Of a DNA stretch of 7,262 nt, positions 1 through 6,855 are shown piece after piece. The DNA lies in contig CAAGKE010000181.1 of NCBI GenBank assembly GCA_900770325.1, forward strand, positions 1 to 7,262. Direction: 5' to 3'. How positions within the stretch are numbered: the first letter of the stretch is position 1; each line of letters begins with the position of its first letter. The notes beneath the pieces are model-generated. The model saw nothing but the letters and a program-made list of their open reading frames with translations. It did no database searches and was not told the origin of the DNA. The stretch comes from Lachnospiraceae bacterium. GTDB lineage: Bacteria > Bacillota > Clostridia > Lachnospirales > Lachnospiraceae. Both the position numbers and the translations under genes were made by a program.

Positions 1-26
1 GGAAGCTATCTAACTATCAGCTTTCC
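1..26 (-). terminator. Possible terminator stem downstream of the 377-aa gene, at the window edge
   Basis: GGAAAGCT and AGCTTCC (minus strand) form a 7-bp stem with one bulged A and an 11-nt loop, about 45 nt after the stop codon. Any U-tract would lie outside the window, so terminator function cannot be judged. Confidence 0.25.
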
Positions 27-70
27 ACATGGGATCCTTACTATTGTATATATCTGTTATCGGATACCGC

Positions 71-1204
71 TTACCCAAACATTTCACTGAAAATACGATG
101 CATCCGATCATCCAGATCCAGCAGATCCTCTGCACACATACAGTAAATGACCAGCCAGTCAAAGGGCACACGAGGATCCAATGTGGAATATCCACAGTCG
201 ATCAGCATATCATTCACCCTCCGATACAGTTCATCAAACACATCATTTTCTTCCAGATCATCCGGCACTTCAACTATCGCCAGAAGCAATAAAATCAATA
301 CTTTCCTGTTAACATCCAGTTTCCGGGACTTCATCTTGGAAATCGTAGTCTCATCAGGCCAGCTTGATGCGATACTCTCCTGGATTTTTGTAAAGATAAA
401 CTTCTCCTGTTCACTTACCTTGGCTTTCTTAGTATTACGCACACGGTCTTTTGCCCGCAATACATGCTCCTCATACAAATATTCGCGTAAAACGTCCCGT
501 ACCGTGAGATGTTCCCGTTCAAACACCTCCCCTTGTTCTTCCAGATCATCCATTTTCGGATTCTCAAGAACATCCATCCAGTCCATGAATAACTGATATG
601 CTGTATTATGACACTTTCCCAGACGGCCTGCTTCACGTTTCAGATAATCCGTCAATTCTTCCTCCGTGGATAACCTGGAGATTTTAGAACGGATAATCGA
701 TGTAAAGCTCTCCTCTTCCGGTTTCTTTGACTCCCCGGCCTGTGACAGGATTCCCTGCAAACGTTTTTCCAGTTCCGCTGCTTCCGGGTAGGACATATTG
801 TTTTGAAGCGCAAAAATATACACGACCTCTTCCGGATTTCTCCAATGAAGATGTTCCTCCGATACCAGTGTTACAAAATCATCTGCCTCTTCCACACTAA
901 GTTTCAGAATAAAGGCCACTTCCAGAGCATCCTGCTTTCTGATGGAATGACCGGCCTCCGGTTTAAGCCAGCCCCGCACACGGCGATCCACCGAATCCCG
1001 GTTCATGTCCGGGTGATGCTCCATCAGCCCATCCACCAGCAGTTTTTTCAAATCTCTTCCCCGTGCATATTTTTCCAGCTTTTCACGCAGGGTACGCACT
1101 TTTGCTTCCCTTTCCAGAAAATTCACTGCTTCCTCAACCGTCAAATCTTCCATTGTGGCTCTTTCAAAGCTTTCTCTCGAAAGCCGGGTCATATCTGGAC
1201 ACAT
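71..1204 (-). CDS. Uncharacterised charged alpha-helical protein, 377 aa; possible HTH-like segment; cassette partner of the kinase-NACHT gene
   Basis: I do not recognise a named family. The product is rich in Glu, Lys, Arg and Leu and looks almost wholly helical, with no signal peptide. The only long hydrophobic run, VLILLLLAIVEV (302-313), is short and followed by acidic residues, so a buried helix is likelier than a membrane span. Residues about 50-118 (LKKLLVDGL..., DRRVRGWLKP at 73-82, LEVAFILKLSVEEADDFV at 94-111) have the helix spacing of an XRE-like helix-turn-helix remnant; this is a pattern impression only. A second block (WRNPEEVVYIFALQNNMSYP, 121-140) and the C-terminal PFDWLVIYCM (347-356) look like conserved-core motifs. 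The start at 1204 is supported by AGAGGA six bases upstream. The gene lies 164 nt after the kinase-NACHT stop on the same strand with no clear terminator between, so co-transcription is likely. Plausible roles, all inferred: kinase substrate, transcriptional output or adaptor. Confidence 0.85.
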   Translation of the reverse strand: MCPDMTRLSRESFERATMEDLTVEEAVNFLEREAKVRTLREKLEKYARGRDLKKLLVDGLMEHHPDMNRDSVDRRVRGWLKPEAGHSIRKQDALEVAFILKLSVEEADDFVTLVSEEHLHWRNPEEVVYIFALQNNMSYPEAAELEKRLQGILSQAGESKKPEEESFTSIIRSKISRLSTEEELTDYLKREAGRLGKCHNTAYQLFMDWMDVLENPKMDDLEEQGEVFEREHLTVRDVLREYLYEEHVLRAKDRVRNTKKAKVSEQEKFIFTKIQESIASSWPDETTISKMKSRKLDVNRKVLILLLLAIVEVPDDLEENDVFDELYRRVNDMLIDCGYSTLDPRVPFDWLVIYCMCAEDLLDLDDRMHRIFSEMFG

Positions 1205-1210
1205 AATCTA

Positions 1211-1216
1211 TCCTCT
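1211..1216 (-). promoter_or_regulatory. Shine-Dalgarno site of the 377-aa gene
   Basis: AGAGGA lies 6 nt upstream of the ATG at 1202-1204. It supports that Met over the second in-frame Met four codons later, which has no comparable site at the right distance. Confidence 0.7.
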
Positions 1217-1235
1217 TTCGCATTTAGATTTTTTC

Positions 1236-1282
1236 AACTGAAATCATAATTTCAAAATGTTTGCATTCATACAATTTCAGTT
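1236..1282. repeat. Intergenic inverted repeat (9-bp arms) upstream of the 377-aa gene
   Basis: AACTGAAAT (1236-1244) and its exact reverse complement ATTTCAGTT (1274-1282) are separated by 29 nt in the 164-nt gap between the two genes. A further CTGAAA lies at 1319-1324. The spacer is too long for a tight terminator hairpin and no U-tract follows, so an operator-like dyad or chance are the alternatives. A weak TTGAAA (minus strand, within the spacer) and poorly matched -10 sequences nearby make an internal promoter possible but unconvincing. The rest of the gap shows nothing recognisable. Confidence 0.4.
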
Positions 1283-1368
1283 TACTCCACCATAAGCAAC
1301 ATGTCCAGCATTACATTTCTGAAACTGGATTATCTGACCGGTCTCCATCTGTTGCAGAAGAGGTAGAT

Positions 1369-4300
1369 TCATCTGTTATCCTTCCCATTCATCAGGGTAG
1401 CATTGCCCATCTCGATCAGTTTCTCCAGACTCAAGCATGGAATCTGCAATAATTCTTTAAAACTGTCCGATATAATACAGGTCTGATTGTTCAGCACACA
1501 TCGCAGGGATGGCACTTCATAAATACTCTCCCAGCTTTTTGTATCAATACATACACCAGATGAACGATACCATTCATTCATCAGATAGATCCTGTTACTA
1601 TTTTCCTCTTCCTGAATTTTTATGGGAGAATATCTTGACCCATCCCCAAGGCCGTGGGGATCTGCCGCACTGTTTTCAATGCTGTAGGAATACACTGCCG
1701 CACCATCCTCCACACGAATGATCTGATAATTGACCTTTCCGGAATAGGTCATGACCACAAGATAGCGATCATCCAGAATAAACTGCATATCACAGATTGT
1801 CTCAAGATCTGCTTCCAGGTTCCATTCTCTGACAATCTCTCCCTGGTCAAAATCATAGATTCGAATCTTATGATCCTTACCCGCACTGGCAAACCATTTT
1901 TTATTCTCAGCAGCAGCTACCCAGGGCAATCCTTTTTCTTCTGATTGATCGGCAATTTTTTTCCAGGAATCATCCTCTGCGGAATAAACCAGATAATACT
2001 CTGTCAGATATCCCTCCACCTGCCGTTCACCATCACTTCCTTTCAGGATGACCAGGCCATTTTTTCCGGCCACCATATCTTCAAATCTTTCAGCTGTACG
2101 ATAATTGAAATCTGAAGATGCAAGTTCCACCTCTTCTTCCCATACTGCACTTGTACCGCAGGCTACTCCGTTCCTCCATAAATAGAGCTGCCCATCATTC
2201 GAACCGGAATCCCAGCAAACAGACAGGACTCCGTCCTTTGTCAAAACAGATTTCAGATAATTGGAACTGGTACCCTCCGGCAGCAATTCTTCCAAGGATA
2301 TGAGCGTATGATCTGCCATATTGTAGATATATCTGTTGCTGCACAACAGACTTCCGTCCTCCGAGATTTCCAGTTGATCCGTAACGAAACTGACGTCTGT
2401 CTTAAATTCAAAAGAATCCGTTTTCGCCCCCTGCGCATCATATACGGTGCCATAAATATGATACTCCTTTCCCGATGAATCTTCTTCCTCCAAAGCGTCA
2501 TCGTCAAGATACAGGAACCCATTTCCTCCCGGCAATGCATAAACGTTACCGGTCAATGTTTCGTCCTCTCCAGCTTCCGGTTTCGGAATACTTTTTCTGT
2601 TGCTGCCGCCGATGAGTTCACAAAGATACATCGCATTTTCATCTGACTCGGAAGGGACACAAAAAGATCCATTTGGGACTCCTGCCCCTGTTCCCTGGCC
2701 GAGATGAAATTCAGTAACTTTATAAGAACCGGTATCCAGCAGTTCATAATCCGCAAGCTTAAACCTTCCTGTGCTTCCATCTTCAAAGACCAGAAAAAGC
2801 GTATCGTCCTCTTTTTCTGTGCTGAAATACACGATTTTCTTTGTTAATTGCACCGTACGTTCTCTCTCTGTTCCATCCTCTGCAAACAGCCTGACAATAT
2901 CGTTTCCCGATACAAGGAACAGATAACTTCCACAGCTTACTACACCGGGAACCTGATCCGGATCTCCTATCAGATCATAGGCATTATAAAAATTCCACTC
3001 CTCCGCCCCGTCTGCAAGAAATCCGATCCGTACAGAGCCTGTATACCCACGGGAAATATTCCAGTCATATTCACAAAGATAGAATAACACTCCCCCGGGT
3101 ATGGCATCTGTCCGGGGAATACGGATCAGATCCACCGTCTTGTAAAATCGCCCTCCTCCCCGTTTTGCCCATGGACAAGGAGTCTGCAGAACTTTACCAG
3201 ACAGAACATCCACATAGACAAGATAATACACACCTTCATAATCGCAGACCGCAATGTATACCGAATCATCCTCTGAAAAGGTTCCGCATCCGGAAAAAGT
3301 ACAATACATAGATAACGATATCGGAAGAATATCCGTCCGGTTTTTCTGTTTTCCTGTCTCAAGATCATAAAACAGCAGATATTTATAGGAAATGCGATCT
3401 TCGAAATCTTCGGTATCTTCTCCATAATTATATACTCCGAGAACCAGCGTCTCTTCATCATTTGAAATATCTGCAAGCTTCACCTTTCCGTACGTACTCA
3501 GCTCTATCTCATCGTAAGAGATTCTCCACAATATGTTTCCCGTATCCAGAGAATACAGCACTGCTTCCCCGGATTCTCCTCCGCAAAAAACAGCATTTCT
3601 GGTCTCCAGGATCTTCAGCATCGGGATCTCATCTTCTTCGATTTCGGCCATGCTCTGTTCCCAGATCATCTTTTCTCTCTCATAATCGTAGCATCTGATT
3701 TTTCCATACTCATCCACCGAGACAAAATGAGTTCCATCCCGGGATAACACCGAATTGCGTAACTCATTGCTCAATTCAATCACATGGACCGGATGATACT
3801 GTGTATCCTGATATACATACAGCGCATCTGTAAGAGCCTTCTCAGCCGCCCCCACATATGGCCGTTCATTATTCTCCGACGGCAATGCCGCCAAAGCGGA
3901 AGCAATTGCTTCCTGACGGTATCCGGCACTGAGATTCGCTTCACTGCTATGCGCAAGGGCGAGGGATTCATTTTTCAGGACTTCTTCCTGTCTCTTGGAC
4001 AGCTGATTTAACATATAGCCATTGTATATTCCAAACGCTGTGATCACTGTCATCAATGCTGTCGCTGCGATCATCCCGCCCCATCTTCTCTGCTTTCTTT
4101 TCTGACGGTCAAATTCTATGTGGAACTCTCTGCTGCGTTCCACCAGGTATTCCTCGATCATCTGATGCAGGATACGATAACTGCCCTTTTCATCTCTCAC
4201 AAGAAAGCCAAGCCGTTTCCAGAGAATCCCAAGGACAGTCTTTCCATACCACTCATCTGCGTTTGTCGTATTCATGCGAAGATCTGAAACATGGCCGATC

Positions 4301-6261
4301 CACTGAGGAAACACAAAAGTCAGAGCCCTTCCCGGAATCTCTTTATAACACTTTTCCACCAGCCTCAACAATTCCGTATCTGTTACCGATCGCTGCTTCT
4401 CGTGGATCAAAGCTGCAATCTCCGGAAGCAGATATCGAACGGCAGCTTCCATACCAAGGTATACTGCGGAATTCTCCGCAAAATTCCCTTCTTCTTTTTT
4501 CAGCAATGCTGCAAAATATGCATCCATCAGCTGGTCCCTGCTGTCCAGTTTTAACTGCCTCTCTCCGTCCAGAGCAGTCCTGATATACATGGACAGCATC
4601 ATGGGCGTGTACAGCAGCTCAAACACTTCCATATTTTCCGGCGGAAGGATACCTTCCTCTGAAAGGATTTTTCTTACATCCTCCTGTTCCAGTCTGCAAA
4701 GCATCCATTTTTCAAAGACATCTCCTGCTATCTCACTTCTGCTGGTCAGAATCAGACGAACTCCCGGAAGCTCTGACAGCATATGGATTTCCTCCAGCAG
4801 AGGAGTGATCTCTTCCCCTGCTTCATTTAATCCGTCCAAAAAGAGAAGAAGTACCGGCCGGTCCCCGTTTTTCGTATGTAATGTGTCAGAAAGAAGATGG
4901 ATCAATTCATGACGTGCATGATCCATACTGTCCGTATGAGGCTTGAACCGCAATTTTTCCAGAATATGATCCCGGATAAAAGCCGTCTCACCACTTTTCC
5001 AGTCATAAAGAGAAATGTACAGGATTGCAGGCACAGATGGAGAATATTCTTTTTTCTGGTAATAGGCCATCTGGAGAAGTGCGGTAGTCTTCCCCGTTCC
5101 CCCACTTCCTAAAAGAAGAATGGGCTTTCTTTTTTTCTCTCCATACAGGAATTCCGGTTCCAGCAGAGAATGTCTCTCTCCATTCTCTTCCAAAGCATCC
5201 AGGGGATATAATTTTCTCGTATCTGCAATGTACCCAAACGCTTTATTTTCCTTTATCGTCCTTATCACGTGACTGCGTCCGGTTTCCCACAATGCCCAAT
5301 GGGTAATTCCCTTACCATCGATCCGGTCAGTCAGTTCCTCCAGATCTGTAAGCATCTGGGCTGTACTTTGATAACGGCGCCTCGGAATGGTTTCCAGCCC
5401 CTTTTTCAAAATCGTGCGCACCATGCTGATCACCGTTGAAGGACATCCCTGCAGGCATTCTGCTCCGGAGATATCCGGAACAGATGTCCGCAGACTCAGC
5501 TCCAGAGCCAGGCGTTTTCCTGTCAGACAGGTATAAAATACTGCCGTCATAGCATACAAATCGGTACAGAAACTGATCTCCCGTTTCCTTCCTCCCCGGA
5601 TCTCCGGTGCTGTGTACCCCTCCTTTGCACTGTAATAGACAGATTCCCCATCCCGGATCTCTGTCAGGGTATGTACACTGTTATAGTCAATCAATGTGAC
5701 CCGTTCCTTTTTCCCCTGCCCGATCAGAAGAATATTATCCGGACTGATGTCCAGATGCAGATATCCGGAGGCATGAAATGCTTCCAGTACCTCCAGAGCT
5801 TCCCGGATCCATTTGACCAGTCCTTTAAGGGAATGGTTTTTCCCACTCTGCAGTTCCTTCTCCAGGCTGCGCCCGCCGGAAAATCCCAGGATCGTATATA
5901 AAGTATGATTCCGTTCAAATGTATTTATATTCGCATCAATTTCTCCCGGGTGCTGCATCAGCAGCCGGATATGGATCTCATTTCCCCGGAGAAAACTGAA
6001 CCTGTGCAGCTCCATGGTATCCTGCGCTTCCGCCTCAACGCAAATATTTCCCTGCTCATCTCTATAGATCTTTCCATTCGGATCATAGGGGAACAGCTCC
6101 TTTACCAATACCTGATGGACCAGCTGGCTGTTTTGCTGATCGTGATAGTGTCCGCGGTAAACAATAGCATTTGACCCGCGTCCCACCACAGAATCTATCT
6201 CACACTCCATGCCCGGAAACGGAAGTTTCGCTCCTGCCTTTAATACCTTTCTTCCATCCAT
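1369..6261 (-). CDS. Membrane-anchored protein kinase-NACHT (STAND) NTPase-beta-propeller fusion protein, 1630 aa
   Basis: Seen: residues about 22-312 form a Ser/Thr kinase domain with glycine loop GRGSNAIVY (27-35), Lys54 in VLVKELFP, catalytic loop HLDISPDN (169-176), IDYN (191-194, in place of DFG), TAPE (217-220) and Asp234 in TDLYAM. Residues about 378-520 form a NACHT P-loop NTPase: Walker A GSGGTGKT (385-392), Walker B LLLFLDGLNE (471-480), sensor-like LILTSRSE (503-510), then STAND-type helices to about 715. After a basic stretch (KRKQRR, 721-726), one transmembrane helix spans about 728-750. The following ESLALAHSSEANLSAGYRQE segment (765-784), leading into AIASALAALP, is typical of NACHT-WD40 linkers. 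Residues about 820-1605 show repeated beta-propeller strands such as KIRIYDFDQGEIVREW (1465-1480). Inference: propeller senses, NACHT oligomerises on ATP, kinase signals. The basic flank predicts kinase and NACHT inside, propeller outside. ATG at 6259-6261 is preferred over an in-frame TTG 12 codons upstream because AAGGA lies 7 nt before it. Domain calls are firm; function is inferred. Confidence 0.9.
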   Translation of the reverse strand: MDGRKVLKAGAKLPFPGMECEIDSVVGRGSNAIVYRGHYHDQQNSQLVHQVLVKELFPYDPNGKIYRDEQGNICVEAEAQDTMELHRFSFLRGNEIHIRLLMQHPGEIDANINTFERNHTLYTILGFSGGRSLEKELQSGKNHSLKGLVKWIREALEVLEAFHASGYLHLDISPDNILLIGQGKKERVTLIDYNSVHTLTEIRDGESVYYSAKEGYTAPEIRGGRKREISFCTDLYAMTAVFYTCLTGKRLALELSLRTSVPDISGAECLQGCPSTVISMVRTILKKGLETIPRRRYQSTAQMLTDLEELTDRIDGKGITHWALWETGRSHVIRTIKENKAFGYIADTRKLYPLDALEENGERHSLLEPEFLYGEKKRKPILLLGSGGTGKTTALLQMAYYQKKEYSPSVPAILYISLYDWKSGETAFIRDHILEKLRFKPHTDSMDHARHELIHLLSDTLHTKNGDRPVLLLFLDGLNEAGEEITPLLEEIHMLSELPGVRLILTSRSEIAGDVFEKWMLCRLEQEDVRKILSEEGILPPENMEVFELLYTPMMLSMYIRTALDGERQLKLDSRDQLMDAYFAALLKKEEGNFAENSAVYLGMEAAVRYLLPEIAALIHEKQRSVTDTELLRLVEKCYKEIPGRALTFVFPQWIGHVSDLRMNTTNADEWYGKTVLGILWKRLGFLVRDEKGSYRILHQMIEEYLVERSREFHIEFDRQKRKQRRWGGMIAATALMTVITAFGIYNGYMLNQLSKRQEEVLKNESLALAHSSEANLSAGYRQEAIASALAALPSENNERPYVGAAEKALTDALYVYQDTQYHPVHVIELSNELRNSVLSRDGTHFVSVDEYGKIRCYDYEREKMIWEQSMAEIEEDEIPMLKILETRNAVFCGGESGEAVLYSLDTGNILWRISYDEIELSTYGKVKLADISNDEETLVLGVYNYGEDTEDFEDRISYKYLLFYDLETGKQKNRTDILPISLSMYCTFSGCGTFSEDDSVYIAVCDYEGVYYLVYVDVLSGKVLQTPCPWAKRGGGRFYKTVDLIRIPRTDAIPGGVLFYLCEYDWNISRGYTGSVRIGFLADGAEEWNFYNAYDLIGDPDQVPGVVSCGSYLFLVSGNDIVRLFAEDGTERERTVQLTKKIVYFSTEKEDDTLFLVFEDGSTGRFKLADYELLDTGSYKVTEFHLGQGTGAGVPNGSFCVPSESDENAMYLCELIGGSNRKSIPKPEAGEDETLTGNVYALPGGNGFLYLDDDALEEEDSSGKEYHIYGTVYDAQGAKTDSFEFKTDVSFVTDQLEISEDGSLLCSNRYIYNMADHTLISLEELLPEGTSSNYLKSVLTKDGVLSVCWDSGSNDGQLYLWRNGVACGTSAVWEEEVELASSDFNYRTAERFEDMVAGKNGLVILKGSDGERQVEGYLTEYYLVYSAEDDSWKKIADQSEEKGLPWVAAAENKKWFASAGKDHKIRIYDFDQGEIVREWNLEADLETICDMQFILDDRYLVVMTYSGKVNYQIIRVEDGAAVYSYSIENSAADPHGLGDGSRYSPIKIQEEENSNRIYLMNEWYRSSGVCIDTKSWESIYEVPSLRCVLNNQTCIISDSFKELLQIPCLSLEKLIEMGNATLMNGKDNR

Positions 6262-6268
6262 ACTTTCT

Positions 6269-6273
6269 TCCTT
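6269..6273 (-). promoter_or_regulatory. Shine-Dalgarno site that sets the start of the kinase-NACHT gene
   Basis: AAGGA lies 7 nt upstream of the ATG at 6259-6261. It is the proximal unit of a tandem GGAAGAAA-GGAAGAAA repeat (6264-6279). The distal copy is too far from this ATG to serve it. The in-frame TTG at 6295-6297 has no comparable site, so the ATG start is preferred. Confidence 0.75.
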
Positions 6274-6319
6274 TCTTCCTGTTCTCCGATGTAACAATTC
6301 CTGTCATGGTCTTTCCAAA

Positions 6320-6348
6320 ATTTTACCATACTCCCGGTGTTGTTTCAC
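6320..6348 (-). promoter_or_regulatory. Predicted sigma-A-type promoter of the kinase-NACHT gene (extended -10)
   Basis: On the minus strand GTGAAA (6343-6348, 4/6 match to TTGACA) is separated by 17 nt from TAAAAT (6320-6325, 5/6 match to TATAAT). The -10 is preceded by TGG, giving an extended TGn-TAAAAT element. Transcription would start near 6313, leaving a leader of about 50 nt before the ATG. A small dyad TATCT-N4-AGATA (6361-6374) lies just upstream of the -35 and could be an operator, but it is short. Spacing and the extended element make this the best promoter candidate between the upstream terminator and the gene. It has not been tested. Confidence 0.5.
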
Positions 6349-6422
6349 GTTTTTTGTTTGTATCTTATCAGATAGTGCAGTATTATCTTGAAATTCTTTT
6401 CCACAGATCTTAAAACAACAAC

Positions 6423-6440
6423 TATCCGCTTCTTCGGATA
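6423..6440. repeat. Short hairpin, 6-bp stem, after the tRNA-Leu terminator
   Basis: TATCCG (6423-6428) and CGGATA (6435-6440) form a perfect 6-bp stem with loop CTTCTT. It sits between the terminator and the predicted kinase promoter. No U-tract accompanies it, and its role is unknown. Confidence 0.4.
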
Positions 6441-6448
6441 CCGGGAAT

Positions 6449-6497
6449 AAAAAAGCCCCTAAACCATGCCGCATTCCCGACATTCGTTTAGAGGTTT
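6449..6497 (-). terminator. Rho-independent terminator downstream of tRNA-Leu, upstream of the kinase-NACHT gene
   Basis: On the minus strand CCTCTAAAC (6486-6494) pairs with GTTTAGGGG (6456-6464) through one G-U pair. An inner helix ATGTCG/CGGCAT stacks on it across a small internal loop, and six U residues (6449-6454) follow after a short GC step. This strong hairpin should end transcription from tRNA-Leu and insulate the kinase gene, which has its own promoter candidate further on. A 16-codon reading frame with a good ribosome site overlaps the 5' arm, so an attenuator is an alternative. Confidence 0.8.
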
Positions 6498-6509
6498 CTC
6501 TACAAACAT
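6459..6509 (-). CDS. Possible 16-codon leader peptide overlapping the terminator hairpin
   Basis: An ATG at 6507-6509 is preceded by AAGGA with a 6-nt spacer and opens a frame encoding MFVEKPLNECRECGMV, stopping with TAG at 6459-6461 inside the 3' arm of the terminator. A TACAAT -10-like element lies at 6540-6545 but without a convincing -35. A ribosome on codons 6-8 would cover the 5' arm, as in attenuation leaders, yet the peptide has no run of a regulatory codon. It may be chance: the frame is very short, and there is no evidence of expression. Confidence 0.2.
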   Translation of the reverse strand: MFVEKPLNECRECGMV

Positions 6510-6584
6510 TCTTATTCCTTACCTGTCCCGCCACAGAAGATTGTAAAACTGTTTCGGCAGTAAATAAGGATACAAAAATCTGAC

Positions 6585-6666
6585 TGCGGATAGTGGGACT
6601 CGAACCCATACGCCTTGCGGCACAGGAACCTAAATCCTGCACGTCTGCCAATTCCGTCATATCCGC
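6585..6666 (-). tRNA. tRNA-Leu (anticodon UAG)
   Basis: An 82-nt class II tRNA. The acceptor stem GCGGATA pairs with TATCCGC, discriminator A. The anticodon stem CAGGA/TCCTG encloses loop TTTAGGT, giving UAG, which reads CUN leucine codons. A long variable arm (GCC-GCAA-GGC core) and the D-arm text ATTGGCAGACG are typical of tRNA-Leu. No CCA is encoded. It is separated from tRNA-Lys by 105 nt that contain a strong palindromic hairpin, so it is probably transcribed separately. The spacer has a TAAAAT-like -10 but no well-spaced -35. Confidence 0.97.
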
Positions 6667-6740
6667 CCGTATTTCCCTGATTACCAGAATTTTATTACTG
6701 CTCACGTTGTTCTCAGCAACAAAAATACTCCATATACTGG

Positions 6741-6770
6741 AAAAGCACTATCAGATCTGATAGTGCTTTT
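6741..6770. terminator. Perfect 30-bp palindrome, probable terminator of the tRNA cluster
   Basis: AAAAGCACTATCAGA is followed directly by its exact reverse complement, so either strand folds into a 13-bp stem with a GATC loop. It begins one base after the discriminator of tRNA-Lys, in the position of an intrinsic terminator with an A-tract/U-tract stem base. The U-run is only four long on both strands. Read from the minus strand it would close the Pro-to-Lys tRNA unit. Confidence 0.65.
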
Positions 6771-6771
6771 A

Positions 6772-6844
6772 TGAGGCATCGGGGATTCGAACCCCGGACA
6801 ACTTGATTAAAAGTCAAGTGCTCTACCGACTGAGCTAATACCCC
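6772..6844 (-). tRNA. tRNA-Lys (anticodon UUU)
   Basis: A 73-nt cloverleaf with acceptor GGGGTAT paired to ATGCCTC (G2-U71 and U5-G68 wobbles), discriminator A. Anticodon stem CTTGA/TCAAG encloses CTTTTAA, giving UUU. The T-arm is CGGGGTTCGAATCCCCG. No CCA is encoded. It is the last tRNA before the 30-bp palindrome. Confidence 0.97.
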
Positions 6845-6855
6845 ATATATGGCAA

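Larger units (their letters stand above)
60..6443. repeat. 10-bp direct repeat TCGGATACCG flanking the two-gene cassette
   Basis: TCGGATACCG occurs at 60-69, just past the stop of the 377-aa gene, and again at 6434-6443, between the tRNA-Leu terminator and the kinase promoter. The span given runs from one copy to the other. The matches do not extend further, and 10-mers recur by chance in a window this size, so an attachment or duplication origin is only a possibility. Confidence 0.25.

Noticed and set aside
902..913. Possible transmembrane helix in the 377-aa protein (ILLLLAIVEV area)
   Set aside because: The hydrophobic run at residues 302-313 corresponds to about 266-301 on the sequence, is only about 12 residues long and is followed by acidic residues; nothing hydrophobic enough lies elsewhere, including the position listed here.
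803..1249. Plus-strand open frame of 148 codons
   Set aside because: Antisense to the 377-aa gene, with His/Phe/Cys-rich composition and no domain-like pattern.
4056..4583. Plus-strand open frame of 175 codons
   Set aside because: Lies antisense inside the NACHT-to-TM region of the large gene; the Ser/Pro/Cys-rich composition is that of a shadow frame, with no supporting motifs.
6262..6297. In-frame TTG start adding 12 residues to the kinase-NACHT protein
   Set aside because: No ribosome site at a suitable distance, and the added residues simply translate the purine-rich leader; the ATG at 6261 has AAGGA seven bases upstream.
6304..6705. Minus-strand open frame of 133 codons
   Set aside because: It reads straight through tRNA-Leu and the terminator; the peptide includes the usual artefact text of a translated tRNA.
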